From Hypericum androsaemum (lineage: Eukaryota > Streptophyta > Magnoliopsida > Malpighiales > Hypericaceae): a stretch of DNA of 64,000 nucleotides. The translations under genes and the position numbers were made by a program. Numbering within the stretch: position 1 is the stretch's first letter; every line of letters begins with the position of its first letter. Under the pieces are notes generated by a model, which saw nothing but the letters and a program-made list of their open reading frames with translations, did no database searches and had not been told where the DNA came from. The stretch covers positions 4,037,501 to 4,101,500 of the forward strand of contig OZ023187.1 of NCBI GenBank assembly GCA_963995505.1. Direction: 5' to 3'. This document shows, piece by piece, positions 1 through 10,439 of the stretch.

Positions 1-632
1 TAAGAATAATTGAGCCGAAAACTGTTGCTTCGGAATAATGTTTTCCAATTTCCTCATATTTTCCGTCGTCATCTCAGGAAGAAGTGAATTGTTGGACAAA
101 GCTGCTTCATCTGTAAGATGTTGAGTTCGTGTTGATCCTTTGAAGTGCAAAAGGAAGCATGACGAACCCCAGGGCTTCAAGATGCAAGCTCTCATCTGGG
201 CGGTTTTGAAGAACGAGCGTAATCGTTGATGTACCGACATCGATAAGAATCATCAAGATATCTACTAGAGTTACTTCCATCAAGCTAAAGAACCATACTT
301 GACTGCTTGTTCGTTGCCTTCATATGATGATTCAACGTCTGTATGTTGGCGGCTTAACTACTTTCTGTTTGTTCTTCTCGGCGGCGTAAAATCTCTTGCA
401 GGAACTACATTTTCTTGTTGCATGGAACTTCCAACTTTGCGTGGATCGTCTTTGTTATGACAAGGAAAAACTTATCATCTGCATATAATTGAAGAATTTG
501 CAAGTTTATTACAACAGACCAGACACCAAGGTGCAAGCAAAAAAATTGCTTGAAGAGACTTGGCTGCTTCAGAAAAAAATTGCAGCCTTTGAGACATAAA
601 CTACACTAGTAAGAAATCACTGAGAGCCATCA
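1..632. other. Intergenic; carries one copy of an exon-like dispersed fragment
   Basis: Bases about 20-300 match 6590-6790 in the same orientation with small indels. In the second copy the minus strand stays open for 60 codons; here the frame is broken. I see no other gene in this stretch. It lies downstream of the minus-strand NB-ARC gene and shows no recognisable LRR coding, so it does not complete that gene. Confidence 0.4.
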
Positions 633-1763
633 TTAGTTTCCTTGAAGCTCATGCAGCGCATCCCTCCATTCGCGAGGGTCGTCGACTCCCCTCATACTTT
701 CCGCCATGGAGATGATCCGACGGGGCAGACCGCGACACTGGTGAGCAATCAACCTTGCATATTCTTCAGCAGCAGGAGCAAGAAGGCTACCTGTACTTAA
801 CTGCTGCTCTCTGAAAAGTAAGATTTCTGCTTCTCTGTCAGGCAGACGGTCAACTTCGATACATTCACTGCACTTCATCCTGGCACACGTCCTCTTTTCC
901 CGAGCGCCTATGATCAGCTTGCATCCGCGGACTTCACCTATATTGCCAATGTCAACTTCCTCGAAACTACCTGAGAGACCATCGAGAAAGAGCGCGGTTT
1001 TCGTTTTCCGCCAATGGCTCTGCAACCTGGACGCTCTTTCCCTCGTATCTTCGTCATACGACAGATCGATACCAACTTGCTTGGCGATCTCATTCTGCAA
1101 CTCAAAAACATTCAACTTGGATGAGTCAGCAATCCGTACAACATCGATAACCCGGCTCTCGATGAGCTTATTGTAAATATGCATCATGATTTCTGTCTTC
1201 CCAACTCCTTCAACTCCATACACACCAATCCTCTGCACCCCTTCATCCATCAGGCAGTCCCAGATTCCCTTCAAAGGGCCTCCGTCCGGATCAGGCAGAA
1301 CCAATTTCCTTGTCAATAACTCCCCGCCTTTCGGATGCTTATCAAGCAGAAGATCGACATCCTCGAATGATGAACTTTGCTGCAGAAGCTCATCCATTTC
1401 AGCAGTGATCTTGTCAATCTTAGTCTCCAACAACGGATTCAGCACGCACACCCGATCTCCCATCTGCTGTTCCAATTCTTCCCGTTGGCTCCTAACCTCA
1501 TGAACATTTCCCAACCAATCATCAACTTCCCTCTTCCTCCTCTTCCTCGACCGGAACTCGAGGAGCTCGAGCTTTTGGCTAACATCCTTCTCCTTGCAAC
1601 TCAGACTCTCCAGCTTCCTTTTCTGCCTCTCCCTCTTCTCGTCGATGCGTTTCGGGTAGCTCGCCAGTTGCCATGTTTTCTGGATGGCCTCTACATTTTC
1701 ATGGAGGTCCTTCACAAATGTGAAGCCTCTCCGAAAAGCTCGAAAAGTCGACTCGAAATACAT
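633..1763 (-). CDS. Short coiled-coil NB-ARC protein, RPS5/RPS2-like (copy 1)
   Basis: A 376-residue protein of the plant intracellular immune-receptor class. Residues 43-130 are Lys/Glu-rich coiled coil with a VDDWLGNV motif (81-88) of the RPS5/RPS2 CC group. The P-loop GVEGVGKT is at 183-190, a kinase-2 strand ALFLDGL at 257-263 (the usual second Asp is Gly), RNBS-B CKLIIGAR at 281-288 and a GLPRRI variant of GLPLAI at 345-350. It stops soon after, with no ARC2/MHD motif and no LRRs; full family members run to roughly 850-950 aa. RNBS-A reads VVRIADSS, poorer than AVWVTVSS in copy 2. The start is the first Met after a spliced leader. It could be a functional CN-type adaptor or a truncated relic. 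The intact frame is seen; function is inferred. Confidence 0.75.
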   Translation of the reverse strand: MYFESTFRAFRRGFTFVKDLHENVEAIQKTWQLASYPKRIDEKRERQKRKLESLSCKEKDVSQKLELLEFRSRKRRKREVDDWLGNVHEVRSQREELEQQMGDRVCVLNPLLETKIDKITAEMDELLQQSSSFEDVDLLLDKHPKGGELLTRKLVLPDPDGGPLKGIWDCLMDEGVQRIGVYGVEGVGKTEIMMHIYNKLIESRVIDVVRIADSSKLNVFELQNEIAKQVGIDLSYDEDTRERASRLQSHWRKTKTALFLDGLSGSFEEVDIGNIGEVRGCKLIIGAREKRTCARMKCSECIEVDRLPDREAEILLFREQQLSTGSLLAPAAEEYARLIAHQCRGLPRRIISMAESMRGVDDPREWRDALHELQGN

Positions 1764-2390
1764 CAGAATTGGTGCCTGAACTCCAATGGCTACAATGAAA
1801 AATACAACTTCACAATGAGATTAACCATGGTAGGACCATAGTCAGTAACTTGGCAGCTTAAAACTTTTCTTGGCCCTCCAATCCAAAACACAAGGATCCA
1901 ACTCCTCCCCACTTCTTTAAAACCAAATGTCAAAGTAGAGAGATCCATCACATGCTCAAGTTCAGACCAAGAACAGAACAAGAGTAACAGTTAAAAATTG
2001 TCAAAAACCATGGAACTAATGTTTGAACAAGATCTTGAGTTCAAGCTGTACGAATGTAAAGCCACCCCTAAAAAGGATTCGAAAGTATTCGACTTTCAAT
2101 ATACGAGGAATCAACCATCTTAGAATCATTAGGAAAATTGAAGTTGCATAGTCTAGTTCTAGCAAAATTAATCTACACCCTTTGGACTTAAATCATTTCA
2201 GAAATTGAAAAAAGAAGAAGAAGAAGAAGCATACCTCCTCCAGAGTGTAGGATAGAAATTGGGTTTTGGTGGGAATCTGTGTTCCAACACGAGTGAGTTG
2301 TAGATACCTTAGAAAGATGGTAAAATGTGAAAACGTTGACTTTCCAAGATGAACAGTTTCCTTGCAAGAGCTAGGGAAATTGCCTTGCAA
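1764..2390 (-). promoter_or_regulatory. Spliced 5' leader of NB-ARC copy 1
   Basis: On the minus strand a GAG|GTATGC donor (exon end 2235) and a CATTGTAG|CC acceptor (exon start 1789) define a probable 445-bp intron in the 5' untranslated region, 26 bp upstream of the ATG. The same junctions occur at the same place in copy 2. The upstream exon must lie in about 2236-2390; its cap site is not determinable here. Confidence 0.55.
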
Positions 2391-3298
2391 AATGCTGGCT
2401 ACTTGTGTTTAGTTTATTTATTCTCAAAATTGCCATAAATAAGTGGTCCAGATTTTTATGATGCTGAAGCAGTAAGAAATTTGTGTTTGGGATATTGGTT
2501 GAAGTCAAAAAAATAAAAGATTTCGTTAAAAGAATCTTAGAAAAATATTCATGTTAGCAAGGGAAGTGATAATCTCATTACGGGTTAAATTCACTTTTAA
2601 AATTTTCAAATAATAGGTTAGTACTAACAATAAAAATACAAGTAGTAAATTTAAGAATGTATTGCCTAGACTCTATCTCCTATCTCGATCACCTAAGATA
2701 TCTCCCATCTCGAATAGCAACGAAAAAACAACGCCCCAATCAGCCCCCAATGACTAATTAAAATCACATCTCAATCGTCGTATTCTTAATAGCGTTAATG
2801 AGATAAATTCACTTTTACTCTCTTGTTGTTATTGGTAATCTCCATATAAAATTCAGTATATATCACAATTCCTAAGAAACCAACTTCACCTGAATTTTTT
2901 TTATCAAAAGAAATAGCTCGGTTCTAAGTTGCATTTTAGTCTTCTCCGTCAATTCTACTCCACATCTCATAAAACCTCTTTTTAGCTTTTTTTTTCACAA
3001 CATTTTATTTTATTATTTCTTGTTACTTGGACTTGGATGCAGTGGCTCATTTTTCTTTGAATTCCTTAAATTCTTTATCCTCCCAGTTAATTCAAAATTG
3101 AACATAGTCGGTCCTAGGACAGTGAGCAAGATTGGGCTTGCAGTTCCAGACAATGTGCATGCAAGATAGACAGGTTATCAAATGGGCTTAAGACATAAGT
3201 TCGATTGGGCTATGGTACATGGACCATCCATAAACCCATGATGATTTGTGGCCGCTTCCACATGCAAGTTTTTCGCAGACGCAGAGGAGAGTTGAAGT
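2391..3298. other. Intergenic, left arm of the NB-ARC segmental duplication
   Basis: AT-rich, no gene seen. It matches about 16380-17205 downstream of copy 2 almost continuously (shared landmarks: GTTACTTGGACTT, CCCAGTTAATTCAAAATTG, CATGCAAGTTTTTCGCAGA), so it belongs to the duplicated unit. A block around 2620-2800 is not obviously matched in the other copy. Confidence 0.6.
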
Positions 3299-5063
3299 TA
3301 GGAATGGCAGAAATACATATACCCTGAGGATCGGACTCTACTTTTATCCTATGGGTCGAGAGTATGTTGACTTTGACTGGGTCTATGTTAGGGTATGGAT
3401 ATGGGTCCACTTTTCGAGGTGGGATCTAGGGTAGGGTATGAATCTTATGAATTCCTACCATATCCTTACCTTTTTACCCTAATTTGGACCGTATCCTAAC
3501 TAGACCCTACTTAAATCCTAATTAGACCCCTTTATCGTTAAATTTTACTTATAAATTGTAAAAGAGTTCTCAAATATTCTGGAATATGTTCCATGATATC
3601 GACTCCGAAATTTGAAATATATATAATTTTAATTTTCTTTATTGATATACTAGATATTTCATGATTAATCTTCACATATTCATTATGATTTGTTTGAATT
3701 TTATATAAAGAATTAATTTTTTTAAATTATCAAAAATATCTTGCATTTAATTCAAGGGTCAGGCCCTGCAGGACTCAGTAGACCCTGCGGATCCTGAGGG
3801 TAAGAGTATGGGTCTACTAATGAGATTTGTCGAGGGCCTAGCGTAGGGTATGTGTCACGCCCCGATAAACAAGGCATGTCAACCGCCGCGGGGTAAATAT
3901 CTCTGCAAGGCATCTTTATTTCTCCACTCATAAAATCCATCCTCAAGTCATAAAATCATAACGAAAAGAAATACAACGAAAAGTCTTAAAATAAAAAGCC
4001 GAATGAATGAATGCATGTCCTCGCCTCTAGCTCTCACACTCGATCCATCCCTGTCGCATCTGAAACAAAATATGTATTTTGCTGAGTTTACGCAACTCAG
4101 TAAGCCGAACTCACAATTAAAATACATACACATGCATACACAGATTTCAACAAATCGAAACAGAATCAACGACTCAAACACAACGACGGACTCCGGAGTA
4201 CGACTATCGGGAACCTGTGGGGCACAGAAGACATATCCTTAACGCTAGAGGCACAGAAACGAAAATGACAGTCTCACCATAGGGCACAGATATCACCGAT
4301 GCTCACATAGAGTACGAAAATCCAGAGTACTCTACGGGCACAGAAGCACCGGGATAATCCCGACCAGAACAAACAGAACATATACGAATCACATGGCAGA
4401 ATACACATACTCGCATACAGAGCGCATGGCAAAACTTAAAACGAATTCAGATCACAGGGCAGGATGCGAAAAGAATACGACACATATTCACAATAGTCAA
4501 ATACGAACAGAATACACCCCAAATATGATCAAATACGGACGGACTACGTCCCAAATACGTTCATACTTTGCAAATAAAAAAAAGAGGTTCGACTTACCTC
4601 GTTTCCTTCTAACCTAACCTCGTCAATCCGCGTCTCTCCTAATTTTCGGCGTCCTCCTCAAGTCCCTACAGATTTCGTGATCAATCAAGCTCTACGATTT
4701 ATCTCTGAACTTCAGTGATTCACAACAGAGAGGACAATACAGCTTACCCTAGTGTCTCGGAAGGTGTCGTCGTGTTCTCCGTCGTCCATGGACTCGCCCA
4801 GAAGATCTCCTCTACCTTGAAAGAGAAGAAAAATGGAATTTTCAGAGGGTTTGCTTTGGGGTTTCGTCCAGCCTTCCTTTTATAGGTTAAAATTTGGCAA
4901 AAGTTCAGTTTAATCCCTGGACAAATTATAATTTGCTCCCTCCTAATTTTTAATTATTCATTATGGTTTCCTGGTCCTCACTGTATGGATCCAACTTTCC
5001 AAACTAGGGTATGTGTATGGTTCTACCAATACCCGACCCTACCCTACCCATTGTCATCCATAG
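3299..5063. mobile_element. Non-autonomous TIR-like element with a nested insertion
   Basis: The ends read TAGGAATGGCA (about 3299) and TGTCATCCATA (ends 5063), imperfect inverted copies of the TAGGGATGGCA terminus common in plant hAT-like MITEs. The interior is full of GGGTAGGGTA-type motifs and shares an inverted match with 54450-54676. The element body is split by the insertion at 3853-5004. No transposase is visible. Family assignment is inferred from end sequence only; no clear 8-bp TSD was found. Confidence 0.45.
3853..5004. mobile_element. Nested non-coding insertion starting TGTCACGCCCCG
   Basis: The string TAGGGTATGTGT occurs at 3844-3855 and again at 5005-5016, bracketing about 1.15 kb absent from related elements, so a 9-12 bp target duplication is likely. 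The insert begins TGTCACGCCCCG and contains GGCACAGA-rich sequence but no protein domain. A 9-bp TSD would suit a Mutator-like element, whereas the TGTCACGCCCCG start also resembles some plant LTR/TRIM ends. The class is unresolved. Confidence 0.45.
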
Positions 5064-5787
5064 GTGAAGTGTTTCGAGTTATTGATCACGAGTTATAGAA
5101 ATATTCATAATTTTTTTTGAATTATTGTCGTGCTTGAAAGGTAAATATTGTACATAGTTATACATGCCAATAATTGAACTCTTTTATTGTTGAGGAAAGT
5201 CAAGAATTAAATTCTGGACTTCCATCAAATCATGTTATGTCTATGCCGTTAGATCAAATACATGTTGACGAATTATTGTCATGCTGAACAGCTCATTACA
5301 CCATTCCTAGAAAATTACAATTATACTTAAAATTTGCTCTGATTTATTATATACACACGCGCGTGCACCTACGTATGAGTGCATGTGCGCATACGGTGTA
5401 CTTGCCGGTATATACTAACATTTCTGTAAATAATTCAAGTACTAATGTACCTCCGACTGCTGTTGAATTTGCATCCTGAAAATGGTTGTTGACCACAATT
5501 CATTACCAATATTTTTATAATCACTACTAGTAAATACGTACGCGTGATGCGAGTGCCGTTATAATTCAAAATTCGTAAAACATATCGAATATTATTTTTT
5601 AAGTTGTACATGAATAAAATATTCTCTTACATATTTAATTGTACTATTTTTATTTTTCAAATTAAATTAAACCCTAACGACAAAAATATACTTATAAATT
5701 ATTACCAAATTATTTATAATCATTATCAGTTCGCTCGGTGCACTTCTTGGCTGACTGGTGTTAGTACAAATGCTGATCAGATTGGAA
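5064..5787. other. Intergenic
   Basis: AT-rich sequence with alternating purine-pyrimidine ACACACGCGCGTGCAC near 5352. Bases about 5210-5410 match 17490-17700, which precede the LINE, so this is the distal end of the NB-ARC segmental duplication. No gene seen. Confidence 0.5.
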
Positions 5788-6170
5788 TGTCCAGGCAATT
5801 GTGAGCTGGGTACTGTCAGAATCTTTAGGAAAGGAAATGGTATCAATTGTGGCCGAGGAAGATACACAATCTCTGTCAAATGCCGACTCTACTGGTTTGC
5901 TAAAAGCTGTGGTGAATGGAGTTAATGAATGCTTGGTTGACGCACCAAAGTAGAGCACACTTGGAGCAACAGAAATTCTGGAGGCCATTGGCCGATGTAA
6001 CTCGACTGGGGGCCCAAGTGGAGCTCATTGGGTTCTTGATCCTGTTGATGGAACTCTGGGATTTGTTCGCGGGGATCAGTACGCTATTGCTTTAGCTCTA
6101 GTTGTTGAGGGAGAAGTTGTGCTCGGTGTTCTTGGCTGTCCCAACTATTCCATGAGGAAGAGATCTTTCT
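5788..6170 (+). pseudogene. 3'(2'),5'-bisphosphate nucleotidase relic (AHL/SAL family)
   Basis: One reading frame gives family-typical segments: SIVAEEDTQSLSNAD, then WVLDPVDGTLGFVRGDQYAI, then VVLGVLGCPNYS. The DPVDGT box holds the metal-binding Asp residues of this Li+-sensitive phosphatase family, which hydrolyses 3'-phosphoadenosine 5'-phosphate. The frame has a TAG stop after DAPK, lacks both ends of the roughly 350-400 aa protein, and has no Met at the left boundary. No intron interrupts the roughly 125 codons, so it is a retrocopy or an exon remnant. Identification is by motif recognition. Confidence 0.75.
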
Positions 6171-6301
6171 CTAAACCATGATCATTAAGGCGCCGGAGAC
6201 AATCCAAGCTCGTCTTTAGCCAATATTTCAGAAAATGGATGTGCCCGCCCACGAAGATAAACCATCAAGTTGCACATTGTGGAATAATATTGTTAGCCAT
6301 C

Positions 6302-6445
6302 TGTAACGCCCCGTGATTTGACCGACTGGCTCTACAGACCAACACGGGTCTTTTCCAGCGTGCTTTGTCCTCACTCGCACGCACCTTGGAGTTCTCTTAT
6401 GATGTGTACCGAAAAAAAAGGTGCATCTTGTTGATATGGATAGTC
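6302..6445 (+). mobile_element. Cassandra-like TRIM LTR fragment
   Basis: It starts TGTAACGCCCCG and continues with ACCAACACGGGTCTTTTCC, TTTGTCCTCACTCGCACGC and GGTGCATCTTGTTGATATGG, which I recognise as the LTR of Cassandra-type terminal-repeat retrotransposons in miniature. The 5S-rRNA-like block expected after the CGCACGCAC segment is missing, as if deleted. A second relic at 46560-46725, inverted, keeps that block. Confidence 0.55.
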
Positions 6446-6494
6446 AAATCAAATCACTTAAGCATTTCAGATAGTACAAATCATTTTTGGAGTA

Positions 6495-6790
6495 TCACAC
6501 CATCTGAACGAAGATTATGGTTTTCTTTTCTTTCAACATTGTGATTAATCTGTCAAGTGTTGGATATCTGCCCATCTGAAAAATTGAGCCGACAACTGTT
6601 GCTTCAGGGTAATGTATTCCAATTTCCTTATGTTTTCCATCGTCAGTCATCTCAGCAAAAAGTGAATTGTTGGACAAAGCTGCTTCATCATCTGTAAGAT
6701 GTTGAGTTTGTGTTCATCTTTTCAAGTGCAAAAGGAAAGCATGACGGCTTCAAGATATCTACTAGGAGTTACTTCCATCTAGCACAAGAA
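6495..6790 (-). other. Unidentified exon-like fragment, repeated at 1-300
   Basis: The minus strand is open for 60 codons from 6677, and the frame continues upstream to a CTTACAG acceptor-like site near 6700. The peptide contains NNSLFAEMTDDGKH and YPEATVVGSIF. I do not recognise the family. The copy at 1-300 has lost the frame. It may be an exon of a gene duplicated with the surrounding debris; no partner exon is visible. Confidence 0.3.
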
Positions 6791-7480
6791 TCATACTTGG
6801 TTGTGGTTTTCTCACTTGGTTGGAATTTTTTTTCATAAAAAAATCGTCGAGTCGAGATACTAAAGTGAATTTTTTCTTGTCAATTATTGTTCGTCTCTCT
6901 CTCAATTGGAAATTTTTTTTCCTTGAAATTTAAATATATATTATATTATTTTTTTTGTTTATAATCTTTGTAATCTGTAATAAAAAATAATGACTGGTGC
7001 AAAAATAGAGATAGAAATAGAGTTACAATCCAACTAAATGTAAAATTGTGAAAAAAGTAACACCAAAAGTCATATTTGACTTAATTGTCAATAGAATGAT
7101 AGTTCGAGAAAATTTGTGTGCTGATAATACTAAATAGAGCAAAAAAAAATCCCAATACTTATCCAAAAAAGGAAAAGAATCCTAAAAAACCCATGGGCCA
7201 TGATTATAAATTGAACCCATTCTCAGTCTCATGACTCATCTCTCTCGCGAATCAGGGATTTAGAAAAGAAAAGAGAAGAGAATAAGAGATACGAGAGAAA
7301 GAATAGGAAGGAAGAGGGTAAATTGTATTCAATCAATATAATTCTGGATACATCTCAAGTATTTGTCTAGCTATTTATTATAGTATTCCGTCAACGGTTG
7401 TCATCCGCTATTTCTGTCGTCCACGTCCTGTGCTTATTTTCTGTCGTCCATTAATTTGGTACGAAACACGCTAGGGTTTG
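6791..7480. other. Intergenic, possible LTR debris
   Basis: AT-rich to 7190, then a purine-rich GAGAAGAGAATAAGAGA tract and TTATAGTATTCCGTC near 7380. A similar arrangement of purine tract, TTTATAGCTAG and pyrimidine-rich sequence appears at 17215-17470, suggesting a shared degenerate LTR, possibly of the gypsy element whose gag start lies at 7947-8353. No gene seen. Confidence 0.3.
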
Positions 7481-7946
7481 GTGGAAAGATGTAGTTTTGT
7501 AAGGGGAAAAGTTTATTTTAGTACACTGTGGTATCACAGATTCTCACTTAAGTACCATATGGTTTAAAATGCATAGAACAGGTCCAACTTGTTTTAACTT
7601 TTATCAAAAATAGGTCCCGGGTAGCTGCCCCCGCCCCTATCCAGCTTCTCTCCCTCCCTTCCTCATCTTCAGCTTTGCCCCTAAAAGGAGAATCAAAATG
7701 CCACCAAGCCCCGACGCCGACCGGAGACCTGATGTTGGTGGAGGTGGGCTCTGCACCCCGGATTCGACAGAAGGCGAGGACCCATTGAGATTCCACGAGG
7801 ACATCACCACATCCTCATCCTCTCAGGACCCTCTGGATTCCTCCCCCGCCTGCCAACATGGCGACGGCATCCCCTGAATTTATCAAAGACGGCGAGATTC
7901 CCATGAATTCAACCAATTCATCCTCCTGTTTTTCTGTAAGTGATTC
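7481..7946 (+). other. GC-rich gene-like fragment with a 59-codon ORF
   Basis: After a TIR-like stretch with TTCTCACTTAAGTACCATA near 7540, a plus-strand ORF runs 7698-7877 with residues such as MPPSPDADRRPDVGGGGLC and TPDSTEGEDPLRFHED. Base composition is much richer in G+C than the flanks, as in coding DNA of this window. The product is not recognised. The setting resembles Pack-MULE capture of a gene start, but the opposite terminus was not found, so this is a guess. Confidence 0.3.
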
Positions 7947-8353
7947 TCAACTCACTGATTCAACAACCTTCTCATCATCATTTTCAAAACGCACACACAA
8001 AGCGTCAACAAATTCATCCCAATCAGCCTCTACATTGCTCAAACTCCAAGAACGATACCACATTTTTGCTTCACCTACCAACACTTCTTCTACTATACTA
8101 TCTTTGTAGACCTCCACAGATAGATGAATCAAGGAATATTCTTTAATATGCCTAACCCACTCTCTCAGATTAATTCTCAACAAAGCAGGAAGAACATGGA
8201 CGCCCCGTTGGGACAGGAAAGAACTTACCTTAACCACCCTGGTCTCCTCCTCCATCCTTCGATTATTGTCTTCGATTGCATGCAGGATTTGGGCTAGCGT
8301 GACTTTGCCTCTGTCATTCGACATACTAGCGGACAGTGATGGCTCTGATACCA
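7947..8353 (-). mobile_element. Ty3/gypsy 5' fragment: PBS plus start of gag
   Basis: The minus strand carries TGGTATCAGAGC (8342-8353), complementary to the 3' end of plant initiator tRNA-Met and so a primer-binding site. Eighteen bases later an ATG (8322-8324) opens a gag frame running to 7947. Its C-terminal part, AKMWYRSWSLSNVEADWDEF, is the WxxFxxAFxxRF region of the retrotransposon gag domain. It stops after VVESVS; no CCHC, protease or pol follows. The element is a stub that abuts the TRS130 pseudogene near 8470. Confidence 0.65.
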
Positions 8354-8459
8354 AATTGGTATGAACCTGAACGCTACGCAAGTGGTAGCAGTGCGCGGTA
8401 AGATTTCGAAGCTTTGAACCTCGTCGTCCTCGCGCCGTGTTGATAGTTAGTAGATGTTT

Positions 8460-10432
8460 CAGCATTTCGACATTTTGAAACTGAAAAAATATAACAAGGT
8501 TAAGTTACATTTTCCCTTATGTGGCGTTGGAATTTATTTGATGAATGTTGGACACCCAGAAGGCTCCGACCAAAAGAAAAATGACAGGAAATTTTGTGCG
8601 ACGATTGTTATCCGTATGACATGGTAAAGACTTGCATTCTGCTTGGAGATCTCACTTTCCTGCTCGGTACTCTTCAGCCTTTCAACCCTCCATTTCATGG
8701 TGACAAGTTTTCCAACTCTTAAGACAATCAGAAGGGAGAGGAAGGAAACAAACAGCCTGCCAGCCAGGGATCAAGAACAGGCTTTTGTAGCACAAGTACA
8801 CTCACTCTTGAAGATCAAGTCTTCCCTGGCACTCGGTGATCTCCTTGGCAACAGGAGGGTGTTCCATATCTAATATTCAACATGCTTTCTGATTGCAGTG
8901 CCTTCACGTCATCTAAAATGAAAATAATATTTAAGTTACAACAGCCTGTAAAAAAAACAAAAGAGCAGCTTGAATACACAATAAAGCAACCTTTATACGA
9001 AGTGCAGATAGCTATGGCTTACAAATATGTGGCCGAACTAAACGTTACATTGTCATCTTGGAGAGTTAGTCGCTCAAAATGCTCCTTAGCTCGGTTGCTT
9101 CTAGCAGAAGAAGCACTGGAATGATCTGAAGCACTGGGAGATGCAGAAGCATATGTTTCCATCTCAATTGGTTGACTTGAGACTCTTCAATCTTCAGTCC
9201 CGGGCCAGGATCAATATGCAGAACAGCACCCGTAGTCAATCTGCCAAACTAAGATACCAAGCCACTGAGTTTCGTTCATTAGCAAAGCAGAAGAAACAGC
9301 TGCAGCGAGATCAACCAAAGGTCTTGGTTTCAGCACCTAAGAAAGAAAAAGTAACATAGGTTATTCATTGTGCTAACATGCCAGGCATAACAAAAGAAGC
9401 AATACTAGGACTCTGTTCCAAAGTTAACACCATATATTAGCTAATACTTCAACCATCTAAGAAATACTCCATCCCTAGCATTAGCTACCCAGCAACAATT
9501 TCCTGTCTTGTGATGTCTAATTAGGCGTCTGGCTGGCTTTTCATAACTCATAAAATCATCATTCTCAGCCGTCGGAAAAACTATGAGATCAAACTTTAAG
9601 ATGACCCAGTAAGAACCCAAGACGTACGAACCTGGCTTTTGCGGAGTTAAAGCAAAAGAGTTAAAATTCCTTCCGAGTGCTAATATAGTGGCAGAAGAGC
9701 GAAGCAAAAGACGTACAATTATGAAGCAGCCATAGGCCCCAAGTAATAACAGCGAAAATCACGAACTAAATTCTCAATTTTAACTTACCTAACTTCAACT
9801 TTTTTTTGAATTTTCTTGGTTGGTTTCTTTGTATTAATTTGTTTAATGAATGAAAATATCTTATTGCTATTTGAAAACTATCAAAAGATACTTTAATTTT
9901 TAAAAATTAAATATTTAAAAAAAAATACGAGCTCGCGGGTCACCCTAATCATGCCCGGTTTTTTAGGACCCAGATCCTACCTGAATCTTTATTTTTAAAG
10001 AGGATAAAGATAAGGATCTGGATCCACCATTTAAAAAAATGGTAAGGATCTGAGTACTATAGATCTTACCCAGATCTTACCTATTGTCATCCCTAAGAAT
10101 GATACCTTAGCACCTTCATCGGTATTTGAATGTAGCCACCAAAGTAAGTGAGGCTCAAAGAATCAAGAGTGATGTCATCAGGAAAACTACTCCAAACAGT
10201 TACAGAATTTCGTGTACCCGGATCTCCATCACATAGAATAAGTGGAGGCTCCGGATTTCCAGAGAAAGTGATTTAAGGATGACAAATCTAAGGGGACATG
10301 ATCCTTCATCTCACTCCTCTGCCTGAAAAACCTGACGCTCCTTGGTCAAGAACAAACTTTTATCCAGGAAAAGCAGCCTCACGCAAGACAATAGGATTGC
10401 GAGTATACTAAGATGGCTTCTTGTCACACTGA
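8460..10432 (-). pseudogene. TRS130 (TRAPPII subunit) pseudogene, 3' half, introns retained
   Basis: Aligns in order with the functional gene at 56160-59300. Recognisable exon relics are 8636-8912 (functional 56369-56667, with an internal deletion and donor GT changed to GC), about 9037-9336 (58064-58448), about 9523-9706 (58696-58908) and about 10092-10410 (within 59005-59550). Intron sequence between them is also conserved, so this is a DNA-level duplication, not a retrocopy. The region matching 56700-57870 (three exons or parts of them) is deleted, and frames are broken by indels. A 0.37-kb insertion splits it near 9720. Confidence 0.85.
9720..10095. mobile_element. AT-rich insertion in the TRS130 pseudogene
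   Basis: Absent from the functional gene at the equivalent intron (58910-59000). It ends TTGTCATCCCTAAG, the terminus shared with the TAGGGATGGCA-type elements at 3299-5063 and 54141-54676, and contains GGATCTGGATCC-like repeats. The left boundary is unclear. Probably a non-autonomous TIR element. Confidence 0.4.
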
Positions 10433-10439
10433 ATTTGGC

